DNA of 5,524 nucleotides from Candidatus Woesearchaeota archaeon (GTDB taxonomy: Archaea; Nanobdellota; Nanobdellia; Woesearchaeales; GW2011-AR15), in contig JAMPXQ010000095.1 of NCBI GenBank assembly GCA_023701075.1, positions 1 through 5,524 on the forward strand, given 5' to 3'. Positions within the stretch are counted from its first letter, which is position 1. Each line of letters starts with the position of its first letter. Below are positions 1 to 5,028 of the stretch, piece after piece. Under the pieces are notes generated by a model. That model had not been told where the DNA came from, ran no database searches, and was given only the letters and a program-made list of their open reading frames with translations. Position numbers and translations under genes: made by a program.

Positions 1-1
1 A

Positions 2-643
2 GGAATCCGCATCGATGATAGGCTTAGTGAAATCAATGCAGATGGCAGCCTTAACCTGACTTACATAATAGAGACGGCAGCTACTTTAGGAGCATACAAG
101 GATTTTTTAGTTGATCAAGGGCAGGTATCAAGAAAGATAAAATATGTCGAATATGTGATGAGCGGCTATGTCCTTCTCGCAAAGATGGGAGTTGCGCTAC
201 TCAGCGACAATGCTGATGAACTTTGCCGTCTGAAGGAAAACTTGGATGCACACATCATGGGTTCGTATCTCTCTCCGGATATTGATGAGTTCACTTTTCA
301 AGCCAATGAGCTTTCAACTGTGCATAGCTATCGTTACACGGCACTTGTGCAGTCCAGAACAAAGGATGCAGGTCTTATGTCAGCATATCCTGTCTTTGCA
401 GGCTATATCGGCCTTCAGGCAATAGGCCTTAGAGGAAGCATCAGGTATAATCCAGAGATGAATCAGGGTTGGTTTGATGATGAGACATTTGCTAAGTACT
501 ATCTGGACTCTTTTGAGAAACATGAACGGTTCATGCTTGGCTATGCTTCAGCATGTGGCCAAACTCCAAAATTGATCAAGGATATAAAAACAATGGACCC
601 AGGACTTCGAAGTTCCAAAGGGACGGTGCTTTATACAGAATAA
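2..643 (+). CDS. Unrecognised protein, C-terminal part (5' end outside the window)
   Basis: The frame is open from the left edge to a TAA at 641-643, giving at least 213 residues. No ATG, GTG or TTG occurs in frame before the GTG-ATG pair at 155-160. The 51 codons upstream of that pair read as ordinary protein, so the gene most likely begins outside the window and 155 is not the true start. I do not recognise the family. The visible part is a mixed soluble-looking sequence: an acidic and polar first third, a short hydrophobic stretch around fragment residues 52-67, a Gly/Ala/aromatic segment around 125-145 (SAYPVFAGYIGLQAIGLRGS), and an acidic, aromatic segment with F and Y around 157-182. 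There is no signal peptide in the visible part and no convincing membrane helix. It is co-directional with the helicase 121 bp downstream, but that gene has its own TATA box, so a shared operon is doubtful. The coding call is firm; the function is unknown. Confidence 0.75.
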   Translation, partial: GIRIDDRLSEINADGSLNLTYIIETAATLGAYKDFLVDQGQVSRKIKYVEYVMSGYVLLAKMGVALLSDNADELCRLKENLDAHIMGSYLSPDIDEFTFQANELSTVHSYRYTALVQSRTKDAGLMSAYPVFAGYIGLQAIGLRGSIRYNPEMNQGWFDDETFAKYYLDSFEKHERFMLGYASACGQTPKLIKDIKTMDPGLRSSKGTVLYTE

Positions 644-734
644 GCTTGACAAGTGAAACTGTAAATCTCAAATTCCAGAAATATCCCTATAAAATCTAAT
701 CCAACTATCACTTTATTTATCTTTTCATAGAAAA

Positions 735-742
735 CTATATTA
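735..742 (+). promoter_or_regulatory. TATA box (with BRE-like GAAAAC) of the helicase gene
   Basis: CTATATTA is centred 26.5 nt before the helicase ATG at 765 and is preceded directly by the purine-rich GAAAAC (730-735), which resembles a TFB recognition element. In archaea the TATA centre lies about 26-27 nt before the transcription start, so transcription would begin at or next to the start codon. The 20 nt before the ATG show no Shine-Dalgarno-like sequence, which fits a leaderless message. A second TATA-like string at about 687-695 (CTATAAAAT) lies too far upstream to explain this start. Confidence 0.6.
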
Positions 743-764
743 AACTACGGAACAATCATCTTTC

Positions 765-2672
765 ATGCAGTTCAAGAATTTCGTTCTAGACCCTTTCCAG
801 GAAGATGCCGTAAGGAGCATCGACAAGGGAAACTCTGTCGTCGTCTCTGCTGCGACAGGGACAGGGAAGACGCTCATCGCTGATTATATCATCGACAAGT
901 ACCTCAAGCATAACAGGAGGATAATCTATACTGCTCCGATAAAAGCTCTTTCAGGACAGAAGTATAGGGATTTCAAGAAAGATTATGGCGAGGAGAACAT
1001 AGGGATAATGACCGGGGACGTCGTCATCAATCCTGATGCGCCAGTCCTAATCATGACGACTGAGATCTATAGGAACATGCTCCTCACAAAGGATATCCTG
1101 ATAGATCAGGTATCATATGTCATCTTTGATGAGATCCATTATATAAATGATATCGAGAGAGGGACGATCTGGGAAGAATCAGTCATCTTCTCACCTGAAC
1201 ATATGAGGTTCCTCTGCCTTTCTGCTACTATCCCTAATGCTGAAGAATTTGCCAGCTGGATACAGACCATAAAAAAACATGATGTAGATGTCGTGAAGTA
1301 TGAGAAAAGAGCAGTGCCGTTGGAGCATTATGTCTATGATGTCCATCTTGGTGTCACAAGGATTGATGATGTCTTAAAGGACAGGTCGACAACAGAGGCC
1401 CATAAGAAGGCAAGACGGAGCAAAGACAAGAAGAAGATGCCTAAGCCTAATCACATTGACCTCATTTTTTCGATAAGAGATAAGCTGCCATGCATCTTCT
1501 TTGATTTCTCAAGAGCAGATACTGAAAGGAGAGCAGTGGAACTTTCCAGGAAGATCGATTTCCTCAACAATGAGCAGAGGAGGCATGTCATTGAGATGGC
1601 AAATGGCTTGATATCTGCAGAATACAGGAGCCTTGAGAGCGTACAGAAGCTCAAGCATGTTCTTTCAAAAGGCATCGCTTTCCATCATGCAGGGCTCCTT
1701 CCAAAAGCCAAGGAGCTTGTGGAACTGCTCTTTTCAGAGGGCCTCATAAAGGTGATGTATGCAACTGAGACTTTTGCAGTCGGGATAAATATGCCGGCAA
1801 AGAGCGTCTGCTTTGCGTCCCTTGAGAAATTTGACGGCATCAGTTTTCGATACATAAACTCAAAGGAATATTTCCAGCTTGCAGGAAGGGCAGGAAGAAG
1901 AGGGATAGATAAGATCGGATATGCAATCGCGATGATCGAGCGCGGCTATACAGATCTAGAGAAAGTGAAGAGGATGTCGCTTAGGGATGATATTCCGATA
2001 CAGAGCCAGTTCAAGCTCAGCTTCAATACTGTGCTCAATCTGATAAACAATCATACTCCTCCTGAAAGAGAGACTATCCTCAAGATGAATTTTGATTATT
2101 ATCTTAAGAAGAAAGAGAGCAGCCAGCAGGTCAGGATAATGGCCACCTATAACAACAAGATAAAGATATTAAAGAGCCTTGGTTATATCGAAGGGGATAA
2201 TCTTACAGACAAAGGAAGGTTCGCGACAAAAATCTATTCGAGCGAGATACTCCTTACAGAACTCTTCTATTCTGACATCTATCAGGAACTGAGCGACGAG
2301 GAATTAAACATACTGATTGCATCTGTGATATATGAACCCAGAGGGAAAGACTTCTTCACGCTCAAAGGGATACAGAATGAATTCAATAGGATAATGAGGG
2401 TGACTTCAAGGCAGAGCTATGTGCAGAAGAACCTCAATAAGCTGCATGTGAAGAGGATGTGCAGGGTGATAGGAGATTTCACTGCGGGAGAGAAATTTTC
2501 AGAGCTGCTTGAACTCTGCAGCCTTGATGAAGGAGACCTGATAAGGCTCATCAGAAGGATAATCGATATGATAAGGCAGATCGATAAGGCCACTACAGAC
2601 AGGGAGTTCAATGAGAGGCTCCATTCATGCCAGGATAAGCTATATAGGGACGTCGTGAAGTTCGAATTCTGA
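765..2672 (+). CDS. Ski2/Mtr4-like superfamily 2 RNA helicase with DSHCT domain, lacking the arch
   Basis: This is a predicted ATP-dependent, 3'-to-5' type RNA helicase of 635 aa that acts in the cytoplasm in RNA processing or decay. All core motifs are visible: a Q-like FQ at 11-12, Walker A AATGTGKT at 29-36, TAPIKAL at 56-62, TTE at 98-100, DEIH at 122-125, SAT at 153-155, FSR at 248-250, the HHAGLLP segment at 307-313, motif V around 331-345 and QLAGRAGRRG at 371-380. The stretch FDEIHYINDIERGTIWEE matches the Mtr4/Ski2 pattern more closely than Hel308. A Lys/Arg-rich insert (about 212-228) joins RecA1 and RecA2. A winged-helix-like segment follows at about 410-450. Residues 455-635 resemble the DSHCT region (KILKSLGYI, TDKGRFATKI, DEGDLIRLIRR, LYRDVV). 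Only about ten residues separate FDYYLKKK from the DSHCT-like start, so the Mtr4/Ski2 arch (KOW) insertion is missing. The gene is probably transcribed from its own leaderless promoter. Family assignment is confident. The exosome link is inferred from eukaryotic relatives. Confidence 0.93.
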   Translation: MQFKNFVLDPFQEDAVRSIDKGNSVVVSAATGTGKTLIADYIIDKYLKHNRRIIYTAPIKALSGQKYRDFKKDYGEENIGIMTGDVVINPDAPVLIMTTEIYRNMLLTKDILIDQVSYVIFDEIHYINDIERGTIWEESVIFSPEHMRFLCLSATIPNAEEFASWIQTIKKHDVDVVKYEKRAVPLEHYVYDVHLGVTRIDDVLKDRSTTEAHKKARRSKDKKKMPKPNHIDLIFSIRDKLPCIFFDFSRADTERRAVELSRKIDFLNNEQRRHVIEMANGLISAEYRSLESVQKLKHVLSKGIAFHHAGLLPKAKELVELLFSEGLIKVMYATETFAVGINMPAKSVCFASLEKFDGISFRYINSKEYFQLAGRAGRRGIDKIGYAIAMIERGYTDLEKVKRMSLRDDIPIQSQFKLSFNTVLNLINNHTPPERETILKMNFDYYLKKKESSQQVRIMATYNNKIKILKSLGYIEGDNLTDKGRFATKIYSSEILLTELFYSDIYQELSDEELNILIASVIYEPRGKDFFTLKGIQNEFNRIMRVTSRQSYVQKNLNKLHVKRMCRVIGDFTAGEKFSELLELCSLDEGDLIRLIRRIIDMIRQIDKATTDREFNERLHSCQDKLYRDVVKFEF

Positions 2673-2720
2673 AAGAATAAACAATTGCATTTGAAGCAAG
2701 CTAAATGAATCTTAATCATA

Positions 2721-2742
2721 TTTTTTTAGACTATTTTTAGAC
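2721..2742 (+). terminator. Tandem T-tract terminator after the helicase
   Basis: A run of seven T (2721-2727) and one of five T (2734-2738) lie 49-66 nt after the helicase stop. They form a 9-bp direct repeat, TTTTTAGAC at 2723-2731 and 2734-2742, offset by 11 bp. There is no strong GC-rich stem before them. Archaeal RNA polymerase commonly stops at T-runs without a hairpin, so this is the likeliest end of the helicase transcript. Confidence 0.5.
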
Positions 2743-2807
2743 GACTGAATTATTCTTGCCCTCCAGTCGCTTCCATAGATGATGTTGGCAAATTGAGTAT
2801 CCTTTTG

Positions 2808-2823
2808 AACATACCTGTATGTT
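2808..2823. repeat. 16-bp dyad in the convergent gap
   Basis: AACATAC and GTATGTT are perfect inverted 7-mers separated by CT. The site lies between the two convergent genes, 136 nt past the helicase stop and 89 nt past the peptidase stop. The + strand continues with TTTATT, so it could be a back-up hairpin terminator or a binding site for a dimeric protein. With a 2-nt centre the RNA hairpin would open to a 4-nt loop with six pairs. The rest of the 239-bp gap shows no ORF of note and no RNA gene that I can recognise. Confidence 0.4.
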
Positions 2824-2857
2824 TTATTCTAACTAATTTTAGCAGTAACTATAACGA

Positions 2858-2875
2858 CAAAACAACAAAAAGAAA
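2858..2875 (-). terminator. T-rich terminator after the prepilin peptidase gene
   Basis: On the minus strand this reads as three T-runs (TTT, TTTTT, TTTT) broken by single C or G-containing steps. It begins 37 nt after the TAA at 2912-2914. No stem precedes it. It is the most T-rich minus-strand stretch in the gap, so it is the most plausible transcript end. Confidence 0.4.
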
Positions 2876-2895
2876 TCTTGAAATGGCATTAATAG

Positions 2896-2923
2896 TAATA
2901 ACTGTAATCGATTATAATAACTG
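2896..2923. repeat. 9-bp direct repeat flanking a 10-bp palindrome over the peptidase stop codon
   Basis: TAATAACTG occurs at 2896-2904 and again at 2915-2923. The 10 bp between them (2905-2914) are the perfect palindrome TAATCGATTA. The three parts are contiguous, so the block can also be read as 1.5 copies of a 19-bp tandem unit. On the minus strand it spans the last three codons (Gln-Leu-Leu) and the stop of the prepilin peptidase. It may be a short slippage duplication at the 3' end of the gene; a binding site is the alternative. Confidence 0.45.
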
Positions 2924-3772
2924 GAAGAAAAATATTGTGTTTGTCACCAAGGTGTAGATTAGTGCAATGAGGAAGCTTGGGATGAATGGGATGCCGTATT
3001 TCACCTTGACTTTCCTTATCTTTCCTTGAGCCTGCAGTTTGAGCAGTGCTGCTATCTGCTCTTTTTTTATGCCAAGATCTTTTGGACCTACGAGTATCTT
3101 GTTCCCTATCTTTATGTCATCTACAATCCAGTCCCCTTCTGTCAGTTTTTTTGGATCTATCATCTGGATCATGGAAATCTTTTCTACCAGCCTGACATAG
3201 ATGAAAACATAGTTCATCAGATAGAGGAAGCAGATAAGTGTTATGAATATCATCTTGAATTCTATAGGCAGCTTCAGGAAAAATATGACTATTGAGACTG
3301 CTAGGCAGATTGTTCCGGTTATCAGCCTGACCTTTTTTTGTTTTTTTAGCTCTTTCACAAATATCTTGAATATCTTTTTTCTGTTCTTTACAGCCAGATA
3401 TATTATCCATGCCATGCCATAGAGCGCTCCTGCGAAAAGCAGGTTGACTAGGAATTTTGGAAGGAAATCAAATGCAGGCGGGTAGCTTAGGCCAAATATC
3501 GCACCAAGACCAAAGAGCATCTTGCTGTCTCCTCCTCCCCACTGTCCTGTGTAGAACATGAGAGTGCCTAATACCAGGCATGCTACAAGACCTAGTACGC
3601 TTCTGATGATGAATGTGTAATCATTGTAGAAGATTGAATAGATCAGGTTGCCGCCCAAGCCGACAGCGATGAGGACATAATTGAGCCAGTCAGGCACTTC
3701 AAGCGTCCTGATATCTGTATAGCTTCCGATAGCCACTGCGATCACTGCGATGATGACAAGAAGATCCAGCAT
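2912..3772 (-). CDS. Archaeal A24 family prepilin peptidase (FlaK/PibD-like)
   Basis: This is a predicted 286-aa membrane aspartyl protease that cleaves the class III signal peptides of archaeal type IV pilin-like or archaellin precursors on the cytoplasmic face. The two catalytic aspartates are visible: D20 in YTDIRTLEVPDWLN at the end of the first helix, and D82 in the GxGD motif (GGGD, 79-82). Hydrophobic helices lie at about 2-17, 29-48, 54-75, 84-99, 105-127, 149-167, 172-193 and 264-285. A very basic loop (about 130-149, KNRKKIFKIFVKELKKQKK) is probably cytoplasmic. Residues 205-265 form a soluble, charged segment with EGDW (212-215) and end in YGIPFIPSFLIA, a pattern known from the C-terminal extension of archaeal A24 peptidases. 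At 286 aa it is longer than the roughly 230-aa FlaK and PibD. The ATG at 3772 is supported by a TATA box 26.5 nt upstream. No pilin or archaellin gene lies in the window, so its substrate is unknown. FlaK versus pilin-specific type cannot be decided. Confidence 0.92.
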   Translation of the reverse strand: MLDLLVIIAVIAVAIGSYTDIRTLEVPDWLNYVLIAVGLGGNLIYSIFYNDYTFIIRSVLGLVACLVLGTLMFYTGQWGGGDSKMLFGLGAIFGLSYPPAFDFLPKFLVNLLFAGALYGMAWIIYLAVKNRKKIFKIFVKELKKQKKVRLITGTICLAVSIVIFFLKLPIEFKMIFITLICFLYLMNYVFIYVRLVEKISMIQMIDPKKLTEGDWIVDDIKIGNKILVGPKDLGIKKEQIAALLKLQAQGKIRKVKVKYGIPFIPSFLIALIYTLVTNTIFFFQLL

Positions 3773-3794
3773 TGTTTTTTCTTTATCTGGAATG

Positions 3795-3802
3795 TTTATA
3801 AA
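3795..3802 (-). promoter_or_regulatory. TATA box of the prepilin peptidase gene
   Basis: On the minus strand this reads TTTATAAA, centred 26.5 nt before the ATG at 3772. It sits wholly in the 35-bp gap after the 82-aa gene, and the BRE position overlaps that gene's stop codon. The leader CATTCCAGATAAAGAAAA has no ribosome binding site. Transcription starting at the ATG would give a leaderless message, so the peptidase can be expressed independently of its upstream neighbour. Confidence 0.65.
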
Positions 3803-3807
3803 TATTC

Positions 3808-4056
3808 CTACAAATAGACCCTTGGTTTCCAGATGACAGTTATTAGAAGGTAGAACCCGCCTATCAGGCTTCCAAATCCGCAGACATTATTCAGTAGGAC
3901 ATCAGGCAGCGGAAAATAAGTCTTCCCAAAAAGCTTCATGACATAAAGGCCTCCTGCAAGCAGGAAGAAGATGCCGAGGAAGAACTGGCCCGGAAGATGG
4001 ATATGGCTCCTATGCACTCCCATGCCCATTGGTCTCATCGGCGCGTGTCCTGACAT
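3808..4056 (-). CDS. Small two-helix membrane protein with Met/His-rich N-terminus
   Basis: This is an 82-aa protein I do not recognise. Residues 1-20 (MSGHAPMRPMGMGVHRSHIH) contain four Met and four His and could bind a metal such as copper; that is inference only. Two hydrophobic helices follow, at about 24-43 (FFLGIFFLLAGGLYVMKLF) and 54-76. They are joined by a short loop with K41, K45 and PLP, and the tail is WKPRVYL. I chose the ATG at 4056. The same frame extends four codons to a TTG at 4068, but the TATA box lies 26.5 nt before the ATG and only about 14 nt before the TTG. The gene lies 62 bp after the 256-aa gene and 35 bp before the peptidase, all on the same strand. Such small proteins beside A24 peptidases could be accessory membrane factors, but nothing here proves a link. 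Confidence 0.7.
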   Translation of the reverse strand: MSGHAPMRPMGMGVHRSHIHLPGQFFLGIFFLLAGGLYVMKLFGKTYFPLPDVLLNNVCGFGSLIGGFYLLITVIWKPRVYL

Positions 4057-4078
4057 GGAAAAAATCAAGGAGGCAGAG

Positions 4079-4086
4079 TTTAAATA
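4079..4086 (-). promoter_or_regulatory. TATA box of the 82-aa membrane protein gene
   Basis: On the minus strand this reads TATTTAAA within CATATTTAAAC, centred 26.5 nt before the ATG at 4056. It is weaker than the other boxes in the window, but it has the same spacing to its start codon. It decides the start: the alternative TTG at 4068 would leave too little room for a transcription start upstream of it. Confidence 0.5.
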
Positions 4087-4112
4087 TGTTTCTAATGGAG
4101 TGGGAAAAGCAG

Positions 4113-4117
4113 AAAAA
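4113..4117 (-). terminator. Short T-run after the 256-aa gene (weak terminator candidate)
   Basis: Five T on the minus strand directly follow the TAG stop at 4119-4121 (GATTTTTCTGCTTTTCCC). With a second run of four T, this could end the 256-aa transcript before the promoter of the next gene. The signal is short, and read-through into the 82-aa gene is quite possible. Confidence 0.25.
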
Positions 4118-4118
4118 T

Positions 4119-4889
4119 CTAAATCAATTTGACAGCAGGTTTTTCGAATGCTAGATTATAAGGAGTAATGAATCCTGCAGGTCTTCTTGGAGAATAGACT
4201 AGGCTTGCCAGAGTGTTCCCAATGTTATATATGATATTCGTACCATAATTTATAAGTGTATTTAGGAATCCTTCTGGCTTGTCATGGAATCTGTCATTAT
4301 AATCATGCAACTGGTCTAAGTGTCTTGATGCGTAAGATGAATTGTCATTATCATGATATAATCTATCCAGTGCTCTTGATGATACATGCTTTATCTCAGG
4401 TAAATATCTATCATTCCAAAGTGCTCTGGCATTTTCACCATATGAACTTGGTCTTGTTGCGTTCACACCAGTACCTTGTGTTGAGAGACTCACAAGTGCA
4501 CCAGCACCATGATATACTGTCAATGCACTATATTCTACAATTCCGCGAGCGAGATATGCACTGCCTTCTAAAATATCCTGACCTAAGCCGACTACTGTCC
4601 TTGCAGCTGAAACACTGGTTGCAACTGCACCTCTTAATACATGTCCGATTGTATGATTCACATTTGTCCTAAATCCTTCATTGCCTGCGTAAAGTCCGAG
4701 AGTAACTGCAGCGAGTCCGAATGGTATCATCGCTCCGGCAACATATGATGTGACTGCAGCTGTTGCAACTGCACCAACTGAGACGATTGTACCTACTATA
4801 GAATCTATTGATTGCCTTACCTTTGGGCTGACCTGATGATTTGCACAGCTCTTGTTCCATGCTTTTTTAACTCTATCCCATAGTGTCAT
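4119..4889 (-). CDS. Unrecognised 256-aa Ala/Gly-rich, probably membrane-associated protein
   Basis: I do not recognise a family. The N-terminus (1-27) is basic and amphipathic, with W4 and W11 and several Lys. Residues 31-68 form one long Ala/Val/Gly-rich hydrophobic stretch that could fold as a helical hairpin, with spaced glycines at 33, 39, 52, 58, 65 and 69. A second Ala/Gly/Val-rich part (about 81-137) is only moderately hydrophobic and may be amphipathic. Residues 145-207 are polar and rich in Asn, Asp, His, Tyr and Arg, especially YHDNDNSSYASRHLDQLHDY, and look like a flexible or surface region. A third hydrophobic stretch lies at 208-232, and the tail is Pro- and Lys-containing. There is no cleavable signal peptide. 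The ATG at 4889 is supported by a strong TATA box 27.5 nt upstream. The gene heads the minus-strand cluster and is divergent from the membrane protein at 5029. An inverted repeat at its start suggests regulation. Holin-like or membrane-shaping roles would fit the composition but are speculation. Confidence 0.75.
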   Translation of the reverse strand: MTLWDRVKKAWNKSCANHQVSPKVRQSIDSIVGTIVSVGAVATAAVTSYVAGAMIPFGLAAVTLGLYAGNEGFRTNVNHTIGHVLRGAVATSVSAARTVVGLGQDILEGSAYLARGIVEYSALTVYHGAGALVSLSTQGTGVNATRPSSYGENARALWNDRYLPEIKHVSSRALDRLYHDNDNSSYASRHLDQLHDYNDRFHDKPEGFLNTLINYGTNIIYNIGNTLASLVYSPRRPAGFITPYNLAFEKPAVKLI

Positions 4890-4892
4890 AAT

Positions 4893-4906
4893 CTACTTCA
4901 AAGTAG
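4893..4906. promoter_or_regulatory. Inverted repeat at the start of the 256-aa gene (candidate operator)
   Basis: CTACTT and AAGTAG are perfect 6-bp inverted arms separated by CA. They lie 4-17 nt upstream of the ATG at 4889 and downstream of the TATA box at 4913-4920, over the place where RNA polymerase must open the DNA. A dimeric repressor bound here would block initiation. The half-site CTACTTC (4893-4899) recurs at 4937-4943, 44 bp away or about four helical turns, which could be a second, incomplete site. Confidence 0.4.
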
Positions 4907-4912
4907 GTTAAC

Positions 4913-4920
4913 TATATAAA
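4913..4920 (-). promoter_or_regulatory. Strong TATA box of the 256-aa gene
   Basis: On the minus strand this reads TTTATATA, an excellent archaeal TATA box, preceded by AAAAG as a possible BRE. It is centred 27.5 nt before the ATG at 4889, so the message should be leaderless or nearly so. No Shine-Dalgarno sequence lies between it and the start. Confidence 0.7.
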
Positions 4921-4992
4921 CTTTTCGTTTTTGTTACTACTTCTTAATGGTTATTTTGTATTTTTTATTAGCCTTATTGACATATAGAAAGG

Positions 4993-5000
4993 TTTATATA
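4993..5000 (+). promoter_or_regulatory. Strong TATA box with BRE for the right-edge membrane protein
   Basis: TTTATATA is preceded directly by GAAAGG (4987-4992), together an almost ideal archaeal BRE/TATA pair. It is centred 32.5 nt before the ATG at 5029, about 5 nt further than the other promoters in this window. The transcription start is therefore expected near 5022-5024, giving a leader of only about 5-7 nt. It is divergent from the promoter at 4913-4920, with about 72 bp between the two boxes. Confidence 0.75.
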
Positions 5001-5024
5001 CCTATTTCACGAGTAAAAAATAGG
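5001..5024. promoter_or_regulatory. Inverted repeat between TATA box and start of the right-edge gene (candidate operator)
   Basis: CCTATTT (5001-5007) and AAATAGG (5018-5024) are perfect 7-bp inverted arms with a 10-bp spacer. They fill the space from the end of the TATA box to the predicted transcription start. Arm centres are 17 bp apart, compatible with a dimeric winged-helix or ribbon-helix-helix repressor. AT-richness makes a chance match possible. Confidence 0.35.
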
Positions 5025-5028
5025 GTTT

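Noticed and set aside
155..643. GTG at 155 as the true start of the left-edge gene
   Set aside because: The frame stays open for 51 codons to the window edge with ordinary protein-like sequence, and no convincing TATA box lies about 27 nt before 155.
765..2672. Hel308-type DNA repair helicase as the identity of the 635-aa protein
   Set aside because: The DEIHY segment, the ERGTIWEE pattern and the C-terminal DSHCT-like sequence match the Mtr4/Ski2 side of the family better. A tree would settle it.
1451..2719. Minus-strand open frames of 74 and 100 codons opposite the helicase
   Set aside because: The helicase frame carries recognisable motifs throughout. These frames are Ser/Leu/Cys-rich antisense shadows.
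2673..2911. Hidden RNA gene or CRISPR-like repeat in the convergent gap
   Set aside because: No tRNA cloverleaf, no extended stable stem and no repeat with regular spacers could be traced. Only T-runs, one 16-bp dyad and the short repeat at the peptidase end are seen.
3026..3410. Open frames of 89 (+) and 97 (-) codons within the prepilin peptidase gene
   Set aside because: The peptidase frame has intact catalytic motifs across this stretch, so these are shadows in other frames.
4057..4068. TTG start at 4068 giving an 86-aa version of the small membrane protein
   Set aside because: The TATA box at 4079-4086 is centred only about 14 nt before this TTG, too close for a transcription start upstream of it, while it is 26.5 nt before the ATG at 4056, as for its neighbours. 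No ribosome binding site favours the TTG.
4256..4672. 138-codon open frame on the + strand opposite the 256-aa gene
   Set aside because: It lies entirely within the longer minus-strand gene, has an odd His/Leu/Tyr-heavy composition typical of an antisense frame, and has no promoter of its own.
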